From Brevundimonas viscosa (GTDB taxonomy: Bacteria > Pseudomonadota > Alphaproteobacteria > Caulobacterales > Caulobacteraceae): a DNA stretch of 64,000 nt. Location of the stretch: contig NZ_FOZV01000004.1 in the NCBI RefSeq assembly GCF_900116065.1, forward strand, positions 62,001 to 126,000, written 5' to 3'. How positions within the stretch are numbered: position 1 is the first letter of the stretch; every line of letters starts with the position of its first letter. Shown here piece after piece: positions 34,161 through 41,035 of the stretch. Made by a program: the position numbers and the translations under genes. Below the pieces are notes generated by a model, which saw nothing but the letters and a program-made list of their open reading frames with translations, made no database searches and was not told the origin of the DNA.

Positions 34161-35831
34161 ATGCTGCAGAACCTCGAAACCCTCGCGCGCGACGCCCGGT
34201 CGTGGCCGTTCGAACAGGCCCGCAACCTTCTGAACCACGTTCTGAAGAAGCGGCTGTCCGACGCCGAGCGGGACGCGGCGAAGCTGCTGATCGACGCCGG
34301 CAAGGCGGACGAGGCGCTGGCGACCTTCGAGGCGCTGCAGAAGCCCGTCGTGCTGGAAACTGGCTACGGGCCGTCCGGCCTGCCGCACATGGGCACTTTC
34401 GGCGAGGTGGCGCGGACCACCATGGTGCGCAACGCCTTCCGCGCCCTCACCGGCGACCACTGGCCGACCCGGCTGGTGGCCTTTTCGGACGACATGGACG
34501 GCCTCAGGAAGGTGCCGGACGGCATTCCCAATCCGGAGATGCTGCGCGAGGATCTGCACAGGCCTCTGACCGAGGTGCGCGATCCATTCGGGACCCACGA
34601 CAGCTTCGGGGCCCATAACAACGCACGGCTCAGGGCCTTCCTCGACGGTTTCGGCTTCGACTACGAATTCCTGTCCTCCACCGAGCAGTACCGCTCGGGC
34701 CGGTTCGACGAGGTGCTGCTGCGCCTGCTGGAGCGCTTCGACGCGATCCAGGCCATCATGCTGCCGACCCTGGGCGAGGAGCGGAGGGCGACCTATTCCC
34801 CCTTCCTGCCGATCAGCCCCGTCACCGGCCATGTGCTGCAGGTCCCGACGTTGGAGCGGAATGTGTCGAAGGGCACGATCGTGTTCGACGATCCGGCGGG
34901 CGGGCGCACCGAGGTTCCGGTCACCGGCGGCCATGTGAAGCTGCAGTGGAAGCCCGACTGGGCCATGCGCTGGACGGCGCTGGACGTCGACTACGAGATG
35001 TCGGGCAAGGACCTGATCGAGAGCGTGCGCGAGAGCTCCAAGGTCTGCCGGGCGCTGGGCGGCGTGCCGCCGGAGGGCTTCAACTACGAGTTGTTCCTCG
35101 ACATCGAGGGCAAGAAGATCTCCAAGTCCAAGGGCAACGGCCTGACCATGGAGGAGTGGCTACGCTACGGCACGCCCGAGAGCCTGTCGTGGTACATGTT
35201 CCAGTCGCCGAAGTCGGCCAAGAGCCTGCACTTCAACGTCATTCCGCGCGCCATCGACGACTATCTGGCCTTTATCGAGGCGTACAAGACCCAGGAGCCG
35301 GCCAAGCGGATCGACAACGCCGTCTGGTCGATCCACGCCGGGAACCCGCCCAGCCACACCTCGCCGGTGTCCTTCGCCCTGCTGCTGAACCTCGTCGGAG
35401 TGGCCAACGCCTCGACCAAGGATCAGCTGTGGGCCTATTTCGCCCGCTACCTGCCGGAGGCGACGCCGGAGAACGAACCGCTGCTGGACCAGCTGATGGA
35501 CCGGGCGCTGAACTACTACGAGGACTTCGTGAAGCCCACGAAGGCCTACCGCGCGCCGGACGCGAAGGAGAAGGCTGCGCTGGAGGACCTGGCGGGGCGG
35601 CTGAAGGCGCTGCCGGCCGACACCACCGACGGCGAGACCATCCAGAACGAGGTCTATGCGGTCGGCAAGGAACACGGGTTCGAACCGCTGCGGGCCTGGT
35701 TCCAGGGCCTCTACGAGGTGCTGCTCGGCCAGTCGCAGGGGCCGCGCTTCGGCTCCTTCGCGGCCATCTACGGTTTGCCGAAGACCATCGAGCTCATCGA
35801 GGCGGGGGCCCGGGGGGAACTGGCCGCCTGA
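34161..35831 (+). CDS. lysS: Class I lysyl-tRNA synthetase
   Basis: 556 residues. This is the archaeal-type class I LysRS that replaces class II LysRS in most alphaproteobacteria. The HIGH-equivalent is GPSGLPHMG, and the KMSKS-equivalent is KKISKSKGNG. The C-terminal anticodon-binding helical domain follows. The ATG at 34161 gives the usual N-terminus (MLQNLETLARDARSWPFEQA); the open frame upstream overlaps the previous gene and is not credible. It charges tRNA-Lys, one copy of which is also in this window. Confidence 0.96.
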   Translation: MLQNLETLARDARSWPFEQARNLLNHVLKKRLSDAERDAAKLLIDAGKADEALATFEALQKPVVLETGYGPSGLPHMGTFGEVARTTMVRNAFRALTGDHWPTRLVAFSDDMDGLRKVPDGIPNPEMLREDLHRPLTEVRDPFGTHDSFGAHNNARLRAFLDGFGFDYEFLSSTEQYRSGRFDEVLLRLLERFDAIQAIMLPTLGEERRATYSPFLPISPVTGHVLQVPTLERNVSKGTIVFDDPAGGRTEVPVTGGHVKLQWKPDWAMRWTALDVDYEMSGKDLIESVRESSKVCRALGGVPPEGFNYELFLDIEGKKISKSKGNGLTMEEWLRYGTPESLSWYMFQSPKSAKSLHFNVIPRAIDDYLAFIEAYKTQEPAKRIDNAVWSIHAGNPPSHTSPVSFALLLNLVGVANASTKDQLWAYFARYLPEATPENEPLLDQLMDRALNYYEDFVKPTKAYRAPDAKEKAALEDLAGRLKALPADTTDGETIQNEVYAVGKEHGFEPLRAWFQGLYEVLLGQSQGPRFGSFAAIYGLPKTIELIEAGARGELAA

Positions 35832-35949
35832 GCCCGGCGCCCGTCGGGTAACGTACATGAACGCCCGATAACGGCGCGGCTCCGGGAGCCTTCAGACTGG
35901 TCCGCGCATTCTGCCCGTCATCGACCAACTCGATGACAGGAGCAGAGCC

Positions 35950-36435
35950 ATGTCGACCAAGAACAACAAGATCACCGTCGCCCTCGCCGCCGCCGCCAGC
36001 CTCGGGCTGCTGGCGCCCGTCGCCTTGCCGACCGCCGCCGCCGCGCAGCAGGCCAACGGCATCACCAACTGCGACGCCCCGGGCGGCCGCCAGCGCACCG
36101 GCGCCCTGATCGGCGGCGTGCTCGGCGCCCTCGCCGGCAGCCAGATCTCGGACAACGAGCGGACCCTCGGGGCCGTGGTCGGCGCCGGCGCCGGCGCCGC
36201 CGCCGGCTCCTACATCGGCTGTAACCAGCAGCGCGCCCGCGCCGCCAGCGTGCAGGGCTCGGCCCAGTATCGCGCCACCTCGAACCTGCGCATCCGCTCG
36301 GGCCCGGGCACCGGCTATCGCCAGGTCGGAAGCCTGTCGGCCGGCCAGCCCTTCACGGCCGTCGGCTCGCAGGGCGAATGGGTGCAGATCGCCGGCGGCG
36401 GCTGGGTCAACGCCCACTACGTCAGCGGTTACTGA
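35950..36435 (+). CDS. Exported glycine-zipper and SH3-domain protein
   Basis: 161 residues with a signal peptide (about 1-32, cleavage after AAA). A glycine-zipper segment follows (GALIGGVLGALAGSQIS and GAVVGAGAGAAAGSYIG, about 52-95). The C-terminal bacterial SH3 domain (about 105-160) shows NLRIRSGPGTGYRQVGSLSAG and WVQIAGGGWVNAHYV. This architecture occurs in outer-membrane or periplasmic structural proteins that may bind the envelope. AGGAG lies upstream of the ATG. It is closed by a strong terminator. Confidence 0.88.
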   Translation: MSTKNNKITVALAAAASLGLLAPVALPTAAAAQQANGITNCDAPGGRQRTGALIGGVLGALAGSQISDNERTLGAVVGAGAGAAAGSYIGCNQQRARAASVQGSAQYRATSNLRIRSGPGTGYRQVGSLSAGQPFTAVGSQGEWVQIAGGGWVNAHYVSGY

Positions 36436-36462
36436 TCGATCCGTTCGACGTCCACGGACAGG

Positions 36463-36489
36463 AAAGCCGCCCCGCGAGGGGCGGCTTTT
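36463..36489. terminator. Bidirectional terminator between convergent genes
   Basis: The 11-base arms AAAGCCGCCCC and GGGGCGGCTTT with a GCGA loop are followed by T's on the plus strand, and the A's at 36463-36465 serve as a T run on the minus strand. It separates the SH3 gene and the S24 regulator gene. Confidence 0.88.
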
Positions 36490-36505
36490 CACGTTGCGGC
36501 GGCCG

Positions 36506-37141
36506 CTACTGACTGACCCAGAGGATCCGGCCCATCCAGACGATGTCCCGCCGTGGCACCACGCGCGGCGGATAGGCGGGGTTGATCGAGGCCAGGGTGA
36601 CGGCTTTCGGCGTCAGCGCCGCCACCTCCTTGGCCATGGTCTCGCCGCCGGTGGTGCGGACCACCACGCGGTCGCCCCTGCGCACGTCGGCCGCTTCCCG
36701 GTCGACGATCACCTTGTCGCCTTCGCGGTAGATCGGACTCATGGAATCTCCGGTGATGCGCAGGCTGAGCAGGCTGTCCCGCGGCCGCGGCAGCTCGGTC
36801 TGCTCCCAGCCTTCGCCGGTGGGCAATCCGGCGTCGTCGAAAAAGCCTTCCTGGCCGGCCTGGGCCATGCCGAGCAGGGGGATCACCGCCGGCCGCTCCG
36901 GCGCGTCGTGCGCCATGGCCGCGAACTCCGCCAGTGAGACGCCACACGCCTCGAGCACCCGGGTCAGGCTCTCGGTGGACGGCCAGCGCGGGCGGGGCGG
37001 ATCGCCGGGGCCGAACCGCTTGGACGGGTTGAAGGCGGTGGGATCGAGCCCCGCCCGGCGCGCCAGCCCGGACGCGCTCAGCCCCTCGCGTCGGGCGAGC
37101 TGGTCGAAGGCCTTCCAGAGCTGGGCGTGGGACAGGGGCAC
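36506..37141 (-). CDS. S24 peptidase-domain repressor (LexA/CI-like)
   Basis: 211 residues. The N-terminal helix-turn-helix (about 5-45, LARREGLSASGLARRAGLDP) resembles Cro/C1-type repressors. The C-terminal S24 self-protease domain has the Ser nucleophile in GDSMSPIY (Ser133) and the general-base Lys in ETMAKEV (Lys171). A candidate self-cleavage bond is Ala95-Gly96 in GMAQAGQEG. All parts needed for RecA-stimulated autocleavage are thus present, suggesting control by DNA damage or another signal. There are no phage genes around. Palindromic operator-like sites lie directly upstream, so autoregulation is likely. Confidence 0.92.
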   Translation of the reverse strand: MPLSHAQLWKAFDQLARREGLSASGLARRAGLDPTAFNPSKRFGPGDPPRPRWPSTESLTRVLEACGVSLAEFAAMAHDAPERPAVIPLLGMAQAGQEGFFDDAGLPTGEGWEQTELPRPRDSLLSLRITGDSMSPIYREGDKVIVDREAADVRRGDRVVVRTTGGETMAKEVAALTPKAVTLASINPAYPPRVVPRRDIVWMGRILWVSQ

Positions 37142-37162
37142 GGGGATGCGGCGGCGAGTCGG

Positions 37163-37186
37163 GGATATAGGAATATCCGCCTATAT
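37163..37186. promoter_or_regulatory. Overlapping palindromes upstream of the S24 repressor gene
   Basis: An AT-rich island contains GGATAT-N4-ATATCC (37163-37178) and, overlapping it, ATATAGG-N8-CCTATAT (37165-37186). It begins 22 bases before the repressor's ATG at 37141 (minus strand). Dyads of this sort are typical operators for CI/LexA-type dimers. Confidence 0.6.
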
Positions 37187-37206
37187 GCCAGCCGCGTCAA
37201 TCCCGG

Positions 37207-37635
37207 TCAGGCGAGGCCTTCGGCCCGCCGGTCCCGCCAGGCCTGCCAGGTTCCGATGGCGATGGCCGCGAGGACGGCGTAACCGGCCAGGTTGATGACG
37301 ACGTAGAAGGCGGCCAAGGCCGGCCGCAGGTCCACCAGGGCGAGGAGGTGGCTCATCACCACCAGGGACTGGAAGCCGCAGGCCCATACGGGCCATGAGC
37401 GCCGGCTCTTCCACGCCAGGGCGGCGCAGACGCCCAGAAACACCAGGTCGACGGCGAGCACCCCCCACTGGACGCCCGTCAACGCGGTGCGGTCGTGCAG
37501 CAGCAGGGCGGCGAACACCCCGAGCAGGAAGGCCCCGGCCCCGATCCGCTCCGGCTCGTCGCCCTTGAGGAAGGCGAAGGCCGCGACCAGCGCCGCGAGG
37601 AGGAAGCCGATCTGGGAGGGTGCGGTGTCCAGCAT
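37207..37635 (-). CDS. Four-helix membrane protein, paralog of its upstream neighbour
   Basis: 142 residues from the ATG at 37635 (MLDTAPSQIGF), which leaves a ten-base gap from the previous gene. It has about four transmembrane helices. It shares with the neighbour the motif FxKGDEPER after the first helix, and SRRxWxVWAxxFQxLxVxSHxLxxxxLRP between helices three and four, so the two are clear tandem paralogs. No family is recognised. The conserved charged KGDEPER loop and the Arg-Arg/Trp/His segment suggest a specific membrane function. Confidence 0.75.
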   Translation of the reverse strand: MLDTAPSQIGFLLAALVAAFAFLKGDEPERIGAGAFLLGVFAALLLHDRTALTGVQWGVLAVDLVFLGVCAALAWKSRRSWPVWACGFQSLVVMSHLLALVDLRPALAAFYVVINLAGYAVLAAIAIGTWQAWRDRRAEGLA

Positions 37636-37645
37636 GGCTGGCGGG

Positions 37646-38098
37646 TCAGAGGAGACGCGGGTCGGAAGACGATGCCATGCTCGCCGCCCGCCGCTCCTGC
37701 CACGCCCAGAAGGTGCCAACGGCCATGGAGATGAGGAGCGCGTAGGCGGACATGTTTGTCACCGTGGCCGCTCCGACCAATGGTGGTCGCAGACTCGCCG
37801 CGACCAGGACGTGACTTGTGACAATGAGCCCTTGGAAGCTTGCCGCCCACACGAGCCAGGCGCGACGACTATGTTGAGCGATCACGATGAAAACGATCAA
37901 CAGTATGATTTCCAACGCCGTGACGCCCCAGCGTGGGACGTTGGCGGCGGCCCCTCCCTTGATCATCGTCGCCGCCAGGAAAACGAGAGCGTAGGCGGCG
38001 GCGCTCATGCGTTCCGGCTCGTCGCCCTTCCAGAATGCGAAGGTGACGGTTATCACAGCCGCCACCATGACCGCTTGGGCGTAGATGTCCCCGAACAC
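37646..38098 (-). CDS. Four-helix membrane protein, tandem paralog
   Basis: 150 residues with about four transmembrane helices. It carries the same signature pieces as the downstream copy: FAFWKGDEPER near residues 20-30, and SRRAWLVWAASFQGLIVTSHVLVAASLRP around 78-106. The pair is likely a local duplication with divergence to roughly one-third identity. It is read leftward with the copy ten bases downstream, probably one mRNA. Confidence 0.75.
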   Translation of the reverse strand: MFGDIYAQAVMVAAVITVTFAFWKGDEPERMSAAAYALVFLAATMIKGGAAANVPRWGVTALEIILLIVFIVIAQHSRRAWLVWAASFQGLIVTSHVLVAASLRPPLVGAATVTNMSAYALLISMAVGTFWAWQERRAASMASSSDPRLL

Positions 38099-38185
38099 AG
38101 AATCGCCCCCACGCTGCTGGCATGGAGGCGATACTGCCTTAAGTCAGGGACAGCGGAAATGACCGCTGGCTGACATTACGCCGAA

Positions 38186-38527
38186 TTAAACCGCGCGGAG
38201 GCGGTGCTCGCCAGTGGTCGGCGGACGGGTTGTCTCTGGGGTCTTGCTGTCGCCGTGAGCGTACACACCGTACCCCATCCGACGGTGATCCTTCGCCAGC
38301 TCCTCGTGGCAGGTCACCATGGCCTGACGGGCGGCCCCAAGGGCCGCGATCGCTTCAAGCGCTTTCGCCTGGGCGTCGGCGCCGACGACCGGAGAGACCT
38401 TCAGGGCCGCACGGCCGCCGACCATTGACTGAACCAGCGTGGTCGCGCGGACGATCGCCTCATCGAGGGCCTTCTCGCTAGCGTGCAGATCGCCGGCGAC
38501 GCTGGCGATGACTTGGGCCTTGTCCAT
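38186..38527 (-). CDS. Small helical protein, tandem paralog B2
   Basis: 113 residues, no signal and no transmembrane helix. It appears as a helical bundle with AEKALDEAI-type heptads, a central AQAKALEAIAALGAARQAMVTCHEELAKDHRRMG and a disordered tail. The upstream neighbour has the same layout, so these are paralogs. A GGAGGG ribosome-binding site precedes the ATG. The helical, Ala-rich pattern is compatible with a soluble oligomer; function is unknown. Confidence 0.7.
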   Translation of the reverse strand: MDKAQVIASVAGDLHASEKALDEAIVRATTLVQSMVGGRAALKVSPVVGADAQAKALEAIAALGAARQAMVTCHEELAKDHRRMGYGVYAHGDSKTPETTRPPTTGEHRLRAV

Positions 38528-38546
38528 GAAACCCTCCGAACTGAAC

Positions 38547-38555
38547 AGGTAAACA
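38547..38555 (-). promoter_or_regulatory. Motif TGTTTACCT upstream of paralog B2
   Basis: On the minus strand TGTTTACCT ends 19 bases before the ATG at 38527. The identical nonamer, also followed shortly by GTTC, lies upstream of the paralog at 38971. It is a candidate shared regulatory site or promoter element. Confidence 0.4.
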
Positions 38556-38560
38556 GCTCC

Positions 38561-38971
38561 TTAACACAGCGCCGCTTGCTCAGGTAGGGGTTTGTTAGGG
38601 GTGTTTTCGCACGATTTGTTAACCAGAATTCGCGTGACAGCCGAATCGTCGCCGTCGCCCCCCACGGGCGGGCGGTCGCCGGGCTTGTCGAGCTGGCCGA
38701 CGGCGAGGATCTCCAGCCCCAGCACGCGGGCGAGCGCGGCGAGCGCCAGGTGGGTGCGAACGATGTGGGAGCGGGCGTCGGCGAGGGCGCTGAGGCTGGC
38801 GGCGGCCTCGTCGAACGCCTTCTGTCCAGCGGTGGCCGACAGGGCCGCCTCGACGCGCGCGGCGGGGAGGGCGGCCGCCAGTCCAGCGGTGTCGGCCATG
38901 GCCTGGTCGATCGCCGCCTCGGCGGCGTGCAGGCGGGCCGAAAGGGCCGCGCCGATCATCAGTCTGTTCAT
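38561..38971 (-). CDS. Small helical protein, tandem paralog B1
   Basis: 136 residues. LHAAEAAIDQAM near the N-terminus and FDEAAASLSALADARSHIVRTHLALAALARVLG in the middle align with the downstream copy (HASEKALDEAI; ALGAARQAMVTCHEELAKDHRRMG), keeping His and Arg positions. The C-terminal 45 residues are divergent and polar. There is no signal or membrane segment. An AGAAGG ribosome-binding site precedes the ATG, next to a dyad. No family is recognised. Confidence 0.7.
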   Translation of the reverse strand: MNRLMIGAALSARLHAAEAAIDQAMADTAGLAAALPAARVEAALSATAGQKAFDEAAASLSALADARSHIVRTHLALAALARVLGLEILAVGQLDKPGDRPPVGGDGDDSAVTRILVNKSCENTPNKPLPEQAALC

Positions 38972-38979
38972 CCTTCTGC

Positions 38980-39011
38980 TCCGTGGTTATCCACGGAACA
39001 AAAGGTAAACA
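38980..39011 (-). promoter_or_regulatory. Dyad and TGTTTACCT motif upstream of paralog B1
   Basis: A perfect dyad TCCGTGG/CCACGGA with loop TTAT (38980-38997) begins eight bases before the ATG at 38971. On the minus strand it is preceded by TGTTTACCT (39011-39003), the same nonamer found before paralog B2. It looks like a promoter with an operator or an mRNA hairpin. Confidence 0.45.
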
Positions 39012-39031
39012 CAGGTTGTGCTGGCGCGCAA

Positions 39032-39430
39032 CTAGAAGTCGTGTTCGGCGATCAGGAAATGGGCGGCGAGGGTGGCGATGGGCTGGTCCTCGTTCTCCTG
39101 CCAGGCGCGGGCCTCGACATGGGCGACGCGGCGGCCGGCCTTGCTGATGCGGGCCCGCGCCTGCACATCCAGCGGCTTGCCGGAGCGAAGGTAGGCCACC
39201 GTCACGTTGATCGGCCGCGGCAGGCGCAGCCTCGGGTAGAGCCGTGCGACCTGGGCGACCGCGGTGAGTTCGAGCAGGGCGGCGGTGGAGCCGCCGTGCA
39301 GGGCGGGCAGGAGGGGATTGCCGATCAGCCGGTCGGCGAAGGGCATGGTCACCGTCAGTTCGTCGCCCGTGGCCGTGGACGTCAGGCCGAGGAAGCGCGC
39401 GTAGGGGATGGTCTCCAGCAGGTCGCTCAC
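39032..39430 (-). CDS. PaaI-type hotdog thioesterase
   Basis: 132 residues from a GTG at 39430 that overlaps the upstream gene's stop (GTGA). The hotdog fold is shown by LPALHGGSTAALLELTAVAQV, the PaaI 'HGG' motif with the catalytic acidic residue in the following helix, and INVTVAYLRSGKPLDVQARARI. It would hydrolyse small or aromatic acyl-CoAs in the cytosol. It is paired with a second hotdog protein just upstream, so the two may form a heteromeric enzyme. Confidence 0.88.
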   Translation of the reverse strand: MSDLLETIPYARFLGLTSTATGDELTVTMPFADRLIGNPLLPALHGGSTAALLELTAVAQVARLYPRLRLPRPINVTVAYLRSGKPLDVQARARISKAGRRVAHVEARAWQENEDQPIATLAAHFLIAEHDF

Positions 39431-39903
39431 GCCTCGTCTCCCTGACGCGTCCGCAGATTGGCTCCGACCGGACGACCCTGGCTGGAGTCGAGCATGTAGG
39501 CGGCCTGGGCGGCGGCGACCGGATCGTCCGGATGGTCCTCGAACGCCCAGGCGCGGACGAAGGCGATGGAGCGGGTCAGGCGGTAGCAGCGCGCCTCGGC
39601 GATCAGATCCGCCCGCGGCCGGGCCGCCCGCATGTAGTCGACCCTCAGGTCGAGGGTGGCGATCGGTTCGAACCGGTCCAGCGCCACCCACACGGCGAGG
39701 CCGCCGGCGTGGTCGAGCAGGGTCGTGACAAGGCCGCCGGCGAGCACGCCGGTGTCGGGGTCGCCGACCAGCTCCTCCCGCCAGGGCGCGCGGATCCGGA
39801 CGCGATCTCCCGTCAGGCTGTCGAAGGCGAAGCCCAGGGCATGCGTATGCGCCGCGCCGGAGGCCAGCTGGGGCAGGAGGTCGACGAGGGGCGAGGCGGT
39901 CAT
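39427..39903 (-). CDS. PaaI-family hotdog thioesterase
   Basis: 158 residues from the ATG at 39903 (MTASPLVDLLPQL). GVLAGGLVTTLLDHAGGLAVWVAL and TLDLRVDYMRAARPRADLIAEA are hotdog-thioesterase hallmarks, with the Asp in LLDHAGG as the likely catalytic acid. It differs from the downstream hotdog copy by having AGG in place of HGG. The pair overlaps by four bases and is probably translated coupled. The substrate is unknown. Confidence 0.88.
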   Translation of the reverse strand: MTASPLVDLLPQLASGAAHTHALGFAFDSLTGDRVRIRAPWREELVGDPDTGVLAGGLVTTLLDHAGGLAVWVALDRFEPIATLDLRVDYMRAARPRADLIAEARCYRLTRSIAFVRAWAFEDHPDDPVAAAQAAYMLDSSQGRPVGANLRTRQGDEA

Positions 39904-39985
39904 GCGCCAGCTATCGTCCGGCCGGCCGGTTGAGCGCAAGCGCCCGTCGTGCGTTCCTGATCCGACCGGAGGGGCAGGAGGCTGG

Positions 39986-41035
39986 ATGATCCGCTACGAG
40001 GACCTGCTCAGGCCGACGCCGGAAGGCCTGTACTGCCCGCCGGGGGACTTCCACATCGATCCCGTCGCGCCGGTGGCGCGGGCGGTGGTCACCCACGGGC
40101 ATTCCGACCATGCGCGTTCCGGGCACGGGACGGTGCTGGCCACGCCCCAGACGCTGGCGATCATGGCCGAGCGCTATGGCGAGGATTTCGCCGGGCGGCG
40201 GGAGGCGCTGGCCTATGGCGAACGGACGGAGCGGGACGGGGTCGAGGTGAGCCTCGTTCCCGCCGGGCATGTGCTGGGCTCCGCCCAGGCGGTGATCCGC
40301 TGGCGCGGGCTGACCATGGTGGCGTCGGGCGACTACAAGCGGCGCCGGGATCCGACCTGCGCGCCGTTCGAGCCGGTTCCCTGCCATGTCTTCGTTTCCG
40401 AGGCGACCTTCGGCCTGCCGGTGTTCGTGCACCCCCCGGCCGAAGACGAGGTGGCGCGGCTGGTGCAGTCGCTGCGCCAGTTTCCGGAGCGGGCGCACCT
40501 GGTCGGGGCCTACGCGCTGGGCAAGGCGCAGCGGGTGATCCGGCTGCTTCGGGAGGCAGGCTGGGAGCGACCGGTCTACGTCCACGGCGCCCTGGAGCGA
40601 CTGAACCGGCTGTACAAACGCGAAGGGGTGGAGCTCGGGCCGCTGGCGCCGGCGACCGGGTTGCCGCCCAACAGCCTCGGCGGCGAGGTGGTGATCGCGC
40701 CCCCGTCGGCGACGCAGGACCGCTGGTCCCGACGCTTCGCCGACCCGGTGCGCGCCTTCGCCTCGGGCTGGATGCTGGTGCGCGCCCGGGCACGCCAGAG
40801 GGGCGTTGAGCTTCCGCTTGTGCTGTCCGACCATGCCGACTGGCCGGAACTGACCGCCACCTTCGCCGAGCTGAGGCCGGAGGAGGTGTGGATCACCCAC
40901 GGGCGGGAAGAGGGGCTGCTGCGCTGGTGCGAGCTGAACGGGCAGGCGGCGCGGGCGCTGCGGCTGGTCGGCTACGACGAGGAGGACGAGGAGTCCGGCC
41001 CGGAGGGGGAGGATCAGGCCACCGAGCGGTCCTGA
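39986..41035 (+). CDS. Ligase-associated DNA exonuclease (metallo-beta-lactamase/beta-CASP)
   Basis: 349 residues from the ATG at 39986 with AGGAG upstream. The metal site HGHSDHA is in THGHSDHARSGHG, then PAGHVLGSAQ and SGDYKRR. The C-terminal LSDHADWPEL and ITHGREE complete the beta-CASP nuclease motifs. It belongs to the 'ligase-associated DNA exonuclease' group, usually encoded with an ATP-dependent DNA ligase and an Lhr-like helicase for DNA repair. Here no ligase or helicase partner follows; the next gene is convergent and overlaps the end by 22 bases. Confidence 0.92.
   Translation: MIRYEDLLRPTPEGLYCPPGDFHIDPVAPVARAVVTHGHSDHARSGHGTVLATPQTLAIMAERYGEDFAGRREALAYGERTERDGVEVSLVPAGHVLGSAQAVIRWRGLTMVASGDYKRRRDPTCAPFEPVPCHVFVSEATFGLPVFVHPPAEDEVARLVQSLRQFPERAHLVGAYALGKAQRVIRLLREAGWERPVYVHGALERLNRLYKREGVELGPLAPATGLPPNSLGGEVVIAPPSATQDRWSRRFADPVRAFASGWMLVRARARQRGVELPLVLSDHADWPELTATFAELRPEEVWITHGREEGLLRWCELNGQAARALRLVGYDEEDEESGPEGEDQATERS

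Noticed and set aside
36506-37141. Prophage repressor
   Set aside because: The S24 protein could be a phage CI relative, but no phage genes lie in the window; kept as a chromosomal regulator.
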